Part shown: piece after piece, positions 1 to 10,201 of the stretch | Numbering within the stretch: the first letter of the stretch is position 1 | How the letters are laid out: the number at the start of each line of letters is the position of its first letter | From: Methanobacterium sp. | Lineage (GTDB): Archaea; Methanobacteriota; Methanobacteria; Methanobacteriales; Methanobacteriaceae | DNA length: 11,506 nucleotides | Direction of reading: 5' to 3' | Assembly: GCA_030539815.1 (NCBI GenBank) | Contig: JAUNXM010000022.1 | Location: forward strand, 2,039 to 13,544 | Made by a program: the position numbers and the translations under genes | Notes under the pieces: generated by a model | Database searches by the model: none | Seen by the model: only the letters and a program-made list of their open reading frames with translations | Told to the model about the DNA's origin: nothing

Positions 1-291
1 GGCAGAAAAAGATAGATCCATCTGTTGGATCATGTACCCCACATTGGTTTTGTATCCCTCTTTATTTTCTGAGAAAACCGCAATATAATAGGGTGCCTTC
101 TTCATCATCCTCGAATTAACATCAACAGAGGTTATAATCTTTATATCTACCTTAATATCATCATATAATGGTTCTAAATTCTTAATATACTCAAAAACAT
201 ATTTTAAAGCACTTTCTTCAAGAGGGGTGATGTCATAATTTCTAATGGACTTCCTCTTAAATATTTGTGGATATAAATCAACCTTCCCCAT
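1..291 (-). CDS. Nitroreductase-family protein, N-terminal part (cut by window edge)
   Basis: Translating the minus strand from the ATG at 291 gives 97 open codons that run off the left edge, so the C-terminal part is missing. The product begins [20 protein letters not shown]. The R13-K-S15-I-R17-N-Y19 stretch is the usual N-terminal phosphate/FMN-contact motif of nitroreductase-fold flavoproteins. The following text (around residues 44-90, with [10 protein letters not shown] and [11 protein letters not shown]) resembles the TM1586-type putative nitroreductase branch. Such proteins bind FMN and reduce small substrates with NAD(P)H; the substrate cannot be told. A G-rich Shine-Dalgarno (GGGGGAG) lies five bases before the ATG and fixes the start. 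The gene follows the ATP-cone gene by 42 bp in the same direction and may be read from the same transcript. Family is fairly sure, subfamily less so. Confidence 0.72.
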   Translation of the reverse strand, partial: MGKVDLYPQIFKRKSIRNYDITPLEESALKYVFEYIKNLEPLYDDIKVDIKIITSVDVNSRMMKKAPYYIAVFSENKEGYKTNVGYMIQQMDLSFSA

Positions 292-333
292 GGTTTCTCC
301 CCCCCTTTAGGATATGATGAGAAATAATGTGCA

Positions 334-612
334 CTATCTTGATTTGTATTTATTATCAAATCTACGCCATGATTTCGCTATATATGGTTCGCATTTATCT
401 AATTCTGTCAATAGGCACATTTTAATGGTTTCACTTTTTATTTCTTCATCTTCATCGATCTTTTTATTGATATTAGCAAATACCTGATTAATAATGTCTT
501 TTTTTTCTTCCAGACTGTATCCTGCATCGATAGTTGCCTTTTGAAGTGAACCTTTAATTTTATTTGGATTAAATGGTTCAATTGCACCCTTCTTTTTTAT
601 TACCTTAGCCAT
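334..612 (-). CDS. Stand-alone ATP-cone domain protein
   Basis: The 92-residue product is almost entirely one ATP-cone domain. It has the hallmark start VIKKKGAIEPFNPNKI (residues 4-19), a helical middle and a C-terminal WRRFD segment (about 82-86). ATP-cones bind ATP/dATP and act as allosteric switches at the N-terminus of ribonucleotide reductases and in the repressor NrdR. Here there is no catalytic domain and no NrdR-type zinc ribbon (the only cysteines are C46 and C54), so the protein is probably a free nucleotide sensor or an oligomerising partner; that role is inference. GAGGTG five bases before the ATG supports the start. A good TATA-like box lies just upstream at the kinase stop codon, so the gene can be transcribed on its own. 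No reductase gene is visible nearby. Confidence 0.82.
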   Translation of the reverse strand: MAKVIKKKGAIEPFNPNKIKGSLQKATIDAGYSLEEKKDIINQVFANINKKIDEDEEIKSETIKMCLLTELDKCEPYIAKSWRRFDNKYKSR

Positions 613-653
613 TTTGACACCTCTATTTTTTTAAGCTTAATAGTTGTTATCTA

Positions 654-664
654 CTTTTTATAAA
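654..664 (-). promoter_or_regulatory. TATA-like box for the ATP-cone gene
   Basis: Read on the minus strand this is TTTATAAAAAG, a good archaeal TATA-like element. A start about 25 bases on would give a leader of roughly 20 nt containing the GAGGTG ribosome site. It lies immediately before the kinase stop codon, so the ATP-cone gene probably has a promoter of its own. Confidence 0.5.
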
Positions 665-665
665 T

Positions 666-1934
666 TCAGAGTCTCTTTTTATATTTTAATTCCTCAAATA
701 GAACTTTAACTTCAGTTCCATCCTCTCCATTGATCATCAGGGTCCCATCTAACTGATTTACAAGGTTGGATACGAGTTGTAAGCCAAGGCTTTTTTTATT
801 TTCTGATTTCTTAGTTTCGGGCAACCCTACGCCGTTATCAGCAATGTTTAAGGCGAATAGATCATCGTCTTTTGTAAGGCTAATCTTGATCCATCCTCCT
901 TCTTTTTCATCAGGAAAAGCATGCTTAAAAGAGTTGGTAACCAGTTCGTTGATGATTAACCCTAAGGGTATTGCAGTATCAATTCCCATTTTAATGTCAT
1001 CAACATCCATTATAAGATCAATAACCCCTGTTTTCATCATATATAGGGAAAATAATCCTGAAACAAAGCTTTTTATGTAATCTTTCATGTTTATACTGGC
1101 CATATCCGGTGATTGATATAGTTTTTCGTGTATCATAGCCATGGACTTAACCCGACTTTGACTAACCACCAGGATATCCTTAGAATTTTCATCAACATAG
1201 TTTGATTGGAGATTGAACAAGCTGGAGATGATTTGCAGGTTATTGTTAACCCGATGATGAATCTCCCGTAGTAGAACAATTTTTTCTTCTAAAGATGATT
1301 TTAATTGTTCTTCAGCTTTTTTACGGTCAGTTATATCACGAGAAACTGCCAGACTAACTCTTTTCCCATTATAATCAATGAAGTGGTTGTTAACCTCTAC
1401 TGGTATTTCTTTTCCATCCTTGGTCACCAAAGCTATTTCGAAGGTATTTTGTCCCTTTTTGAAAAGTTTTTCAGCGTTTAGCTGGATGAGATTTGATTTT
1501 TCAGGGGAAACTAAGTCCGACGGAGTCATATTTAATAGCTCCTGATTTGTGTATCCCAATCTCTTACTGATCACCTCATTAACTTCCAGGAATTTCCCAG
1601 GAATTCCGTCTTCATTCATGACATTAACCGAGATCATATCGTTTGCTTTATTGAAAATTTCACGAAATTTCCTTTCACTTGCTTTTAAATATTCTTCAGA
1701 ACGTTTAATGGAGAGTAAGTTCCTGTAAACTAATAGATATATCAAAATAGCAGTGAGAATAACAAAAAAACTTCCTTTGAACATGCCCAAAGCCGTATAT
1801 AATTGACTGTTAACCGTAGTCATAAGCAGGATTTGGTCAGAAGCAATAATCCAAGCTATGCTAATAACAAAATAAATTAAAGCTATTTTAAAAGCATTGA
1901 AACGCGGGTTAATTCGATTTTGGGATTTTTTCAT
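666..1934 (-). CDS. Membrane PAS sensor histidine kinase (HisKA_2 type)
   Basis: The 422-residue protein has two predicted membrane helices (about 14-33 and 51-71) with only a short outside loop. A PAS domain follows (about 85-205, ending in the PAC-like [13 protein letters not shown]). Then comes a HisKA_2 dimerisation/phosphoacceptor segment, [11 protein letters not shown], with the likely phospho-histidine at H226 or H227. The C-terminal HATPase has an N-box around N329/N334, the G1 motif DNGVGLP at 366-372 and a second glycine box near LGLQLV (383-388). It should autophosphorylate on histidine in response to a signal sensed by PAS or membrane. No response regulator is present, so it is an orphan kinase, which is common in Methanobacteriales. 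AGGGGGA before the ATG supports the start. The ATP-cone gene lies 53 bp downstream. Family confidence is high; the signal is unknown. Confidence 0.9.
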   Translation of the reverse strand: MKKSQNRINPRFNAFKIALIYFVISIAWIIASDQILLMTTVNSQLYTALGMFKGSFFVILTAILIYLLVYRNLLSIKRSEEYLKASERKFREIFNKANDMISVNVMNEDGIPGKFLEVNEVISKRLGYTNQELLNMTPSDLVSPEKSNLIQLNAEKLFKKGQNTFEIALVTKDGKEIPVEVNNHFIDYNGKRVSLAVSRDITDRKKAEEQLKSSLEEKIVLLREIHHRVNNNLQIISSLFNLQSNYVDENSKDILVVSQSRVKSMAMIHEKLYQSPDMASINMKDYIKSFVSGLFSLYMMKTGVIDLIMDVDDIKMGIDTAIPLGLIINELVTNSFKHAFPDEKEGGWIKISLTKDDDLFALNIADNGVGLPETKKSENKKSLGLQLVSNLVNQLDGTLMINGEDGTEVKVLFEELKYKKRL

Positions 1935-1970
1935 TTTCCCCCTGAATAAATTATACGTTTTGTATCATAG

Positions 1971-1980
1971 TTATAATTTT
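1971..1980 (-). promoter_or_regulatory. Possible TATA-like box for the kinase gene
   Basis: AAAATTATAA on the minus strand lies about 40 bases before the kinase ATG, which would leave a leader of about 15 nt. The surroundings are very AT-rich, so this is only a candidate. Confidence 0.3.
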
Positions 1981-2041
1981 CTGAAAATAAAAAGGATTTA
2001 TTATTACCCCCTAATCCAGTCCCCCTGATGATTATAACCTT

Positions 2042-2088
2042 AAAAAAAATAGTTTAATTATAAAATAGTAGATAAAGGAATTTTATCC

Positions 2089-2099
<11 letters not shown>
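2042..2099 (-). terminator. Hairpin plus T-run after the AIM24 gene
   Basis: A perfect 10-bp inverted repeat occupies 2076-2085 and 2090-2099 with a 4-base loop. It spans the stop codon (2089-2091) of the AIM24 gene. On the minus strand it is followed by AT-rich sequence and then a run of eight T at about 2042-2049. Archaeal termination depends mainly on the T-run. The hairpin may stabilise the 3' end or assist termination. The arms and loop are read directly; the role is inferred. Confidence 0.6.
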
Positions 2100-2901
<802 letters not shown>

Positions 2902-2949
2902 TTTAACACCTCTTCTAAATTCTATCCATGTCACTAATGAGTAAATCCT

Positions 2950-2990
2950 TAATATAGTAATAGTATTGGCTTTATTGGATATAAATCAAT
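2950..2990 (-). promoter_or_regulatory. Candidate promoter region of the AIM24 gene
   Basis: Two TATA-like stretches are visible on the minus strand: CTATATTAA at about 2950-2958 and GATTTATATCC at about 2979-2989. Starts about 25 bases downstream would give leaders of roughly 25 or 55 nt. I cannot choose between them. Confidence 0.35.
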
Positions 2991-3032
2991 TTAACTGGAG
3001 TTTTACTGAAAGGCAATCACCAAGTCATCAGC

Positions 3033-3725
3033 TTAATTTAGTAAACTTTGAACATCCTTAACAATTGCAATAATAGCAGTTTCAAGCAGGTTTTTCCCTA
3101 CTTTTAGGTCCACAACAATACCCTCACTTTCAACCTGGCAAGCTCCCTCATCAATACCCTTACTCTGCTGACGTGCCTCGTGAAGACCTACCATTCCCAC
3201 TTCAGAGTATTCATCAAACTGGCAATGTTCATTAAGACAGGATTCATCAGCTATTCCCAGAACCACCCCCATGGAAAGTTCCCCAGTTCCAGCATGGGGT
3301 CCCTCTATTTCCACAATACGGTTGTTGAAGATTATCTTAATATCTAGTTCTTTTTCAATATCAGCCAAATAATCTTTTATGGGTACATTTCCACCGTGGC
3401 CATTCACCAGAACCACTGCCTCCAGATTAAGATTATTTTTAGCACTTCTTAAGGTTGGAAAAAGTTCTTTTTCTACCAATACCTCGACAGGTTTGTGAAT
3501 TCCGTGTTTAACATAGTCATATTCCGTTGCAGCATATAAAACTCCTAAAAACTTGGCTCCAGTGCGTATGGATGCCTGCAATGCCAGATAGGAAGCTATT
3601 TTAGAATCTGTGTCAATGGGAAGTGCTGCACCATGGTTTTCCAGGTGGGAACCAATGGCCATAATACCTATTTTATGAACCTCTGGTGAAATTAGCTTAC
3701 CCGAGGAGTATCTAAGTTCTATCAT
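3033..3725 (-). CDS. arfB: FAPy-type deformylase ArfB (creatininase family)
   Basis: The 230-residue protein fits archaeal 2-amino-5-formylamino-6-ribosylaminopyrimidin-4(3H)-one 5'-monophosphate deformylase. This enzyme removes formate in the second step of the archaeal riboflavin and F420 (deazaflavin) pathway, after the GTP cyclohydrolase III step. Creatininase-fold metal ligands are visible: E29 and H31 in GSHLENHG, D40 in PIDTD, H110 in NGHGGN, plus H144 and E149 in [12 protein letters not shown]. The HGIHKP segment (74-79) also fits this branch. A plain creatininase or another amidohydrolase of the family is the alternative, but the motif set and the methanogen context favour ArfB. GGAG lies seven bases before the ATG. 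The enzyme is cytosolic. It is not clustered with other flavin genes here. Two 12-bp direct repeats upstream may be an operator. Confidence 0.87.
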   Translation of the reverse strand: MIELRYSSGKLISPEVHKIGIMAIGSHLENHGAALPIDTDSKIASYLALQASIRTGAKFLGVLYAATEYDYVKHGIHKPVEVLVEKELFPTLRSAKNNLNLEAVVLVNGHGGNVPIKDYLADIEKELDIKIIFNNRIVEIEGPHAGTGELSMGVVLGIADESCLNEHCQFDEYSEVGMVGLHEARQQSKGIDEGACQVESEGIVVDLKVGKNLLETAIIAIVKDVQSLLN

Positions 3726-3771
3726 GCACTGACTCCTATTTTTTATGAATTATTTTCACATTAACTGAACG

Positions 3772-3780
3772 GATTATACC
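3772..3780 (-). promoter_or_regulatory. Possible TATA-like box for arfB
   Basis: GGTATAATC on the minus strand lies about 50 bases before the arfB ATG, giving a leader of roughly 23 nt with the GGAG ribosome site. It is weaker than the classic box. Confidence 0.35.
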
Positions 3781-3794
3781 ACCTTATTTAATAG

Positions 3795-3826
3795 ATGAAT
3801 TTACCACTTAATGAATGAATTTACCA
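3795..3826. repeat. Two 12-bp direct repeats upstream of arfB
   Basis: ATGAATTTACCA occurs at 3795-3806 and again at 3815-3826, a 20-base period or about two helical turns. The pair sits about 15 bp upstream of the putative arfB TATA box and ends next to the stop codon of the membrane-protein gene. The position and phasing suit a regulator-binding site, but AT-rich spacers can produce such repeats by chance. Confidence 0.45.
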
Positions 3827-3827
3827 A

Positions 3828-4340
3828 TTATAGCATATATATATTAAATTTAAGAGGATTTATTGTTTTTTTTTGAGTTTTATGGTAAATTAACAGCAAT
3901 ATCATCAATAATAGGGGCATTAAAATGTCCAAGTAGAGAACTGCACTAGCATTACCTGCCGATAGGTTGCCGGACTGTTGTATTTCATATATGTGACCTG
4001 CGGCTGCACCCCACATGAATATAGCATATGCTATAACGGCTGGTGCCCAGAAATTCCTGAAACGTACTGCTAAAAGTCCTAAAATAGCATATGAAATGTT
4101 TGCAAATCCAACTTCACGCAAGAAGGGTGAATAAACCCATCCTGTTGACTGAGCTACTATTTCAGGACTGAAGACTTGCACCAATCCGCTGAAAAGGGAT
4201 CCAATTCCAATACCCACACCCAGATACCATAACAGTAATAATTCAGTTATCCGGTTTATTGATTTGGTTTTTTTACTTAAGAAAAAATGTATTAACGCGC
4301 CGAAAAGAGGCAACCCCGCAAATATATACCACATTTCCAT
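3828..4340 (-). CDS. DUF6790-like multi-helix membrane protein
   Basis: The 170-residue product is mostly hydrophobic, with about five predicted membrane helices (near 4-22, 33-57, 76-93, 98-117 and 133-152). The segment [21 protein letters not shown] (66-86) and the [12 protein letters not shown] stretch (108-119) match what I remember of DUF6790 membrane proteins, a family with no assigned function. H116 and E119 lie at the end of a helix and could bind a ligand or metal; that is speculation. GGGGAT upstream of ATG 4340 supports the start, and a TATA-like ATATTTATC lies at about 4391-4398 (minus strand). The C-terminus is short and lysine-rich, then ends in NIYML. It is flanked by arfB (102 bp downstream) and the PUA gene (107 bp upstream). 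Role unknown. Confidence 0.75.
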   Translation of the reverse strand: MEMWYIFAGLPLFGALIHFFLSKKTKSINRITELLLLWYLGVGIGIGSLFSGLVQVFSPEIVAQSTGWVYSPFLREVGFANISYAILGLLAVRFRNFWAPAVIAYAIFMWGAAAGHIYEIQQSGNLSAGNASAVLYLDILMPLLLMILLLIYHKTQKKTINPLKFNIYML

Positions 4341-4447
4341 TGTATTATCCCCTTAATTATCATATAATGTTCATAACCATTGATAGTAGATAAATATGCC
4401 AAACGATAATTTGATTATGAAATCCATAATCTGTACAGAAAGTTGGA

Positions 4448-5276
<829 letters not shown>

Positions 5277-5284
5277 ATTAAGTA

Positions 5285-5301
5285 CCGGTTGAACTAACCG
5301 G
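5285..5301 (+). promoter_or_regulatory. Intercistronic GC-rich hairpin between LSm and L37e
   Basis: CCGGTT (5285-5290) pairs perfectly with AACCGG (5296-5301) around a 5-base loop. It starts ten bases after the LSm stop codon and ends before the AGGAGG ribosome site of L37e. No T-run follows, so a terminator is unlikely. It could be an RNA-stability element, a processing site or a translation control element. Confidence 0.45.
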
Positions 5302-5309
5302 GAGATATT

Positions 5310-6400
<1,091 letters not shown>

Positions 6401-6420
6401 TGGATTATGGAATTTTCAAT

Positions 6421-6430
6421 CTTTTTTTAG
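6421..6430 (+). terminator. T-run between the TOPRIM gene and purF
   Basis: CTTTTTTTAG carries seven T about 20 bases after the TOPRIM stop codon. Archaeal RNA polymerase can terminate at such runs, so purF may be partly separate from the upstream genes. No clear hairpin precedes it and no strong TATA box follows. Confidence 0.3.
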
Positions 6431-6471
6431 AAAAATTACCTATGCCCAAGATAATAAAGGGAGAATTCTAA

Positions 6472-7872
6472 GTGCAGGATAAATGTGGTATTGTAGGTGC
6501 TTATTCCCATAATAAGTCCCACAACATTTCCAGAGAAATATATTACGGCCTATACGCTTTACAACACCGTGGACAAGAGTCTGCAGGCATATCCGCCCAT
6601 AATGGTGAGGAAATGCGCACATATAGAGGTATGGGGCTGGTCTGTGACGTGTTCAACAATGGTAACATTGAAGGGCTGGATGGGAATGTGGGAATAGGCC
6701 ATGTACGTTACTCTACAACAGGAGAATCACAAATACAAAATTCCCAACCGTTTATAAACAAATTCGACATGGGAAGTATTGCTATTGCTCACAACGGAGA
6801 CATTATTAACTCAATGGAACTTCGGAAAGACTTGGAGAATGAAGGAATAAAATTCCAGTCCTCCACTGACTCAGAGGTTATCTGTCACCTCCTAACCAGG
6901 GAATACTCTAAAAACCAGGACATGGTGGAATCAATTAAAACTGTTTCCCAAAAATTAATTGGCTCTTATTCACTGGTTCTCTTAGTTAACGATGATCTGA
7001 TGGTGGTACGTGACCCCATTGGTATTAAACCATTGTCACTGGGGCAGAAAGATGGGGTTACCATGGTGGCCTCGGAAACCGTTGCCTTTGACGTGGTAGG
7101 AGCGCAGTACGTTCGTGATGTTGAACCAGGGGAGATACTGCTTATCAACAATGACGTTAACAGTTTTAAAATTCCCCGTAATCAGGACACACCTCGAGCC
7201 CATTGTATGTTTGAATATGTTTACTTTGCCCGTCCAGATAGTATACTGGATGGAAGAGTTGTGTACAATGTTAGAAAGAATATTGGAAAATATCTCTGCA
7301 AGGAACACCCGGTGGATGCGGATGTGGTTATGCCTGTGCCGGACTCAGCCATCACCGCAGCCATAGGTTACTCGCGTGCTTCGGGAATTCCCTACGGGGA
7401 AGGATTGATTAAGAATCGTTACATTGGACGTACTTTCATCATGCCCACCCAGGAAGAGCGAGAAACATCAGTCAAGCTGAAAATGAATCCAATACGATCA
7501 GAATTGGAAGGTAAACGCATAGTGCTGGTGGATGACAGCATCGTTAGAGGTACAACCTCCAAATCTCTGGTGAAGGTGCTTCGTGAGGCTGGGGTAAAGG
7601 AAATTCATTTACGTGTGGGATCACCACCCATAACTTCTCCCTGTTACTATGGTATTGCCATGGCCACCAGGAAGGAACTCATAGCTTCAGATAAAGCTGT
7701 GGAAAAAATAAGGAAAACCCTGGGTGTTGACTCCCTGGGATACCTCAGCGTTGACTCCCTTGTGGAATGTATAGGGATCAACAGGAACGAACTGTGCCTG
7801 GGATGCCTCACCGGAGAGTACCCCACTGAGTTACCGGCTAACATTGACGAATACGAATCCTGCAGGTGTTAA
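6472..7872 (+). CDS. purF: Amidophosphoribosyltransferase (PurF)
   Basis: The enzyme transfers ammonia from glutamine to PRPP to give phosphoribosylamine, the first committed step of purine synthesis in the cytosol. The 466-residue product has a class II glutamine amidotransferase domain (about 5-235). Its nucleophile C5 lies behind a 4-residue propeptide (MQDK), which must be cleaved. GHVRYSTTG is at 76-84 and HNGD at 107-110. The phosphoribosyltransferase domain (about 260-410) has the PRPP loop [12 protein letters not shown] (351-362). Cysteines at C245, C391, C442 and C445 match the spacing of the four [4Fe-4S] ligands of the Bacillus-type enzyme, so an oxygen-sensitive cluster is likely. 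The start is a GTG at 6472, after GGGAG with eight bases of spacing; an initiator there places C5 correctly. It follows the TOPRIM gene by 71 bp. Confidence 0.97.
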   Translation: MQDKCGIVGAYSHNKSHNISREIYYGLYALQHRGQESAGISAHNGEEMRTYRGMGLVCDVFNNGNIEGLDGNVGIGHVRYSTTGESQIQNSQPFINKFDMGSIAIAHNGDIINSMELRKDLENEGIKFQSSTDSEVICHLLTREYSKNQDMVESIKTVSQKLIGSYSLVLLVNDDLMVVRDPIGIKPLSLGQKDGVTMVASETVAFDVVGAQYVRDVEPGEILLINNDVNSFKIPRNQDTPRAHCMFEYVYFARPDSILDGRVVYNVRKNIGKYLCKEHPVDADVVMPVPDSAITAAIGYSRASGIPYGEGLIKNRYIGRTFIMPTQEERETSVKLKMNPIRSELEGKRIVLVDDSIVRGTTSKSLVKVLREAGVKEIHLRVGSPPITSPCYYGIAMATRKELIASDKAVEKIRKTLGVDSLGYLSVDSLVECIGINRNELCLGCLTGEYPTELPANIDEYESCRC

Positions 7873-7899
7873 AATCTCTGCAGGAGTTTAGATTTTTTT
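7858..7899 (+). terminator. Hairpin and T-run at the end of purF
   Basis: TCCTGCAG (7858-7865) pairs with CTGCAGGA (7878-7885) around a 12-base loop that contains the purF stop codon. Seven T follow at 7893-7899. A smaller GTTC/GAAC stem and another T-run come a few bases later. Together they make a plausible transcript end before the separately promoted U32 gene. Confidence 0.6.
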
Positions 7900-8020
7900 A
7901 TACTGGTTCTTGGAACTGGTTTTTGACTGTTTAATTATAAATTAATTTAATGATGAACTTATCAGGATAAATTTATTCAAATTTTTATTTAAATTATTGA
8001 TTAAAAGACAAATCTCAAAG

Positions 8021-8030
8021 GATATAAAAA
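8021..8030 (+). promoter_or_regulatory. TATA-like box for the U32 gene
   Basis: GATATAAAAA, preceded by the purine-rich CAAAG that could act as a BRE, lies about 45 bp before the ATG at 8073. A start near 8047-8050 leaves a leader of about 25 nt holding GGTGG. An in-frame TTG at 8049 would then fall at the transcript end, so it is not the start. Confidence 0.55.
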
Positions 8031-8072
8031 TCATTACAATGCTGATTTTTGTATGGATATGGTGGTTTTTTT

Positions 8073-9347
8073 ATGGTAGAATTACTCTCCCCTGCCCGGG
8101 ACTTTGCAGCTCTGGAGTCAGCCCTCAATAACGGGGCTAACGCAGTTTATATAGGATTAGATGGTTATAACATGCGTGCCCACTCTGCCAACTTCTCTTT
8201 GAAAAATCTTAATCATGCCACAGAACGCTGCCACCATCATGGGGCTAAGCTCTATGTCTGCACCAACACCGTGATGCGAAATAATGATATAGAACTTCTT
8301 AAAACTGTTTTACCTGAGATTAAATCCGCTGGAGCCGATGCCATAATCGCCTCTGATCTGGGAGTTCTTAAAATCGCCAGGGATGTGGGTATTGATGTTC
8401 ACCTCAGTGTCCAGGCCAATGTATCCAATTTGGAGTCTTTGAAACTCCTCCATGAACTGGGAGTTAAGAGGGTGATTCTTTCTCGAGAATTACCTTTAGA
8501 AGAGGTAAGGGCAATGGCTGCAGATAGTCCCTTGGAAGTGGAGGTCTTCATCCACGGAGCCATGTGCTTGGCTATTTCTGGGAGATGTTTTTTAAGCTCC
8601 TTCCTCTACCAGAAGAATGCCAACTGTGGAGAATGCTTGCAACCCTGCAGGAAAGAATGGAAGATTATCTGTCAGGACGAAGATGGAATTTCCCTAGATT
8701 TAAAAAATGATAATAAAATAAAAAAGGATAATGAAATCTCACTTAGTTTAGGAGAGAATTATTTAGCAACTGAATGTGGGGATGATGGTGGATTTAAGGG
8801 TCATATTTTAAGTCCTCGAGATCTTTGCATGGTGGAACACGTTGGTGAACTTATTGACGCTGGAATTTCTTCATTTAAGATCGAAGGTAGGGCCCGGCCT
8901 GCGGATTATGTGGCCACAGTAACCAGGGTATACAGGGAAGCAATTGATTCATATAGGAATGGAGAATGGAAATTCCAGGACCGCTGGTTAGATGATCTCC
9001 AGAAGGTTTACAATCGTGGTTTTGACACTGGATTTTACTTCCAAACCCCTTACCAGACCAGTAGCTACAACCAGGCCACCCACGCCAAGCAGGATATAGG
9101 GGAAGTGGTTAACTATTATTCACAAGTTAATGCTGCGGAGATAAGGCTTTGGAATCCCCTGAAAGTAGGGGATGAGATTATAGTCCAGGGACCTACCACA
9201 GGATCCATCATCCAAAAGGTGGAATCGCTGCAAATAGATCACCAGAACATTGTTGAAGCCCAGAAGGGACAGAATGTGGGAATTCTACTTAACGGTAGAG
9301 TCCGCCCTGGAGACTTGGTTTACCAGAGAATTAAAAGGAATAAATAG
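8073..9347 (+). CDS. U32-family protein (RlhA/TrhP-like hydroxylase family)
   Basis: The ATG at 8073 is chosen because GGTGG lies seven bases before it and the product then begins [10 protein letters not shown], the usual start of U32 proteins. The 424-residue chain has a TIM-barrel-like N-terminal part. It also has the exact U32 signature E157-V-F-I-H-G-A-M-C165 followed by GRC172FLS. Cysteines C165, C172 and others among C185, C188 and C192 could hold an iron-sulfur cluster, as in bacterial members. A charged insertion covers about 200-240, YNRGFDTGF lies near 313-321, and a C-terminal beta-barrel-like region runs from about 340. The family was named peptidase U32. Several bacterial relatives (RlhA, TrhP) are instead prephenate-dependent RNA hydroxylation proteins, so an RNA-modifying role is plausible here but unproven. 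It has its own promoter and a T-run end. Confidence 0.88.
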   Translation: MVELLSPARDFAALESALNNGANAVYIGLDGYNMRAHSANFSLKNLNHATERCHHHGAKLYVCTNTVMRNNDIELLKTVLPEIKSAGADAIIASDLGVLKIARDVGIDVHLSVQANVSNLESLKLLHELGVKRVILSRELPLEEVRAMAADSPLEVEVFIHGAMCLAISGRCFLSSFLYQKNANCGECLQPCRKEWKIICQDEDGISLDLKNDNKIKKDNEISLSLGENYLATECGDDGGFKGHILSPRDLCMVEHVGELIDAGISSFKIEGRARPADYVATVTRVYREAIDSYRNGEWKFQDRWLDDLQKVYNRGFDTGFYFQTPYQTSSYNQATHAKQDIGEVVNYYSQVNAAEIRLWNPLKVGDEIIVQGPTTGSIIQKVESLQIDHQNIVEAQKGQNVGILLNGRVRPGDLVYQRIKRNK

Positions 9348-9378
9348 GATATCAAAATTCCCAAATCATTCATCTAAA

Positions 9379-9386
9379 TTTTTTTT
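9379..9386 (+). terminator. T-run after the U32 gene
   Basis: Eight consecutive T start about 32 bases after the U32 stop codon. No strong hairpin precedes it, but a T-run alone can end transcription in archaea. Confidence 0.45.
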
Positions 9387-9680
9387 ATTCATTTACACGA
9401 GTCGAGTTTTTCACCGCCATGGAACAGCTAGTTAAATACAAAGAATGCAAAACCTAACACTGAGATCATCCTATAAACCTAGATTTCTAAAGGCTTTCAT
9501 GAAATTATGAGGAGTGGACGAAGGTTAGCCAGTAAATAGTAATAGACCATGGACATCTAGATAAGGATGTTAGATGGTTAATGAAACCAGCCCATCTTCA
9601 AATATTGCCTGGTAAAAAAATAGAAAAATTTTATCACAAGTAAGGTCATACTAAGAGATGTGTGGAATAAAAAGCATAGG
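9387..9680. other. Gene-free interval before the CBS-cfbC pair
   Basis: About 290 bases (about 380 counting from the U32 stop to the CBS start) hold no convincing gene: all frames are broken by frequent stops. A TATA-like GTTAAATAC is at about 9430-9438. Short self-complementary stretches occur near 9547-9565 (ACATC with GATGT) and 9575-9589 (TGGTT with AACCA). An A-rich/T-rich stretch lies at 9611-9635. No tRNA T-loop motif and no paired C/D boxes were found. It may hold an unrecognised small RNA, an operator region or decayed sequence. Confidence 0.4.
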
Positions 9681-9689
9681 TTTATAGTA
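9681..9689 (+). promoter_or_regulatory. TATA-like box for the CBS-cfbC operon
   Basis: TTTATAGTA lies 39 bases before the GTG at 9728. A start near 9708 would give a leader of about 20 nt with the strong AAGGAGTTGAT ribosome site, which argues against the in-frame codons at 9701 and 9707 as starts. Confidence 0.5.
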
Positions 9690-9727
9690 ATAACCGAGAA
9701 TTGTTCATGGAAAAGGAGTTGATACAA

Positions 9728-10197
<470 letters not shown>

Positions 10198-10201
<4 letters not shown>

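Noticed and set aside
313..320. ATGATGA motif between the ATP-cone and nitroreductase genes as a C box
   Set aside because: No CTGA box follows at a suitable distance on the plus strand; it is probably chance.
766..1080. A 104-codon plus-strand frame inside the histidine kinase gene
   Set aside because: It is antisense to the conserved HATPase coding region, with no ribosome site or recognisable domain.
7949..8046. Possible C/D box small RNA (an ATGATGA near 7949 and a CTGA near 8042)
   Set aside because: The boxes are too far apart for a normal C/D RNA, no inner boxes are visible, and the region contains the U32 promoter.
8049..8072. Upstream TTG start for the U32 protein
   Set aside because: It coincides with the expected transcript start, lacks a ribosome site, and adds residues absent from the normal U32 N-terminus.
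9500..9560. Possible remnant of a coding gene in the gap before the CBS gene
   Set aside because: Only very short open stretches occur, each ended by clustered stops, and none resembles a family I know.
9640..9655. TCATAC as half of a NikR nickel-regulator site
   Set aside because: The matching GTATGA half is not found at the expected spacing.
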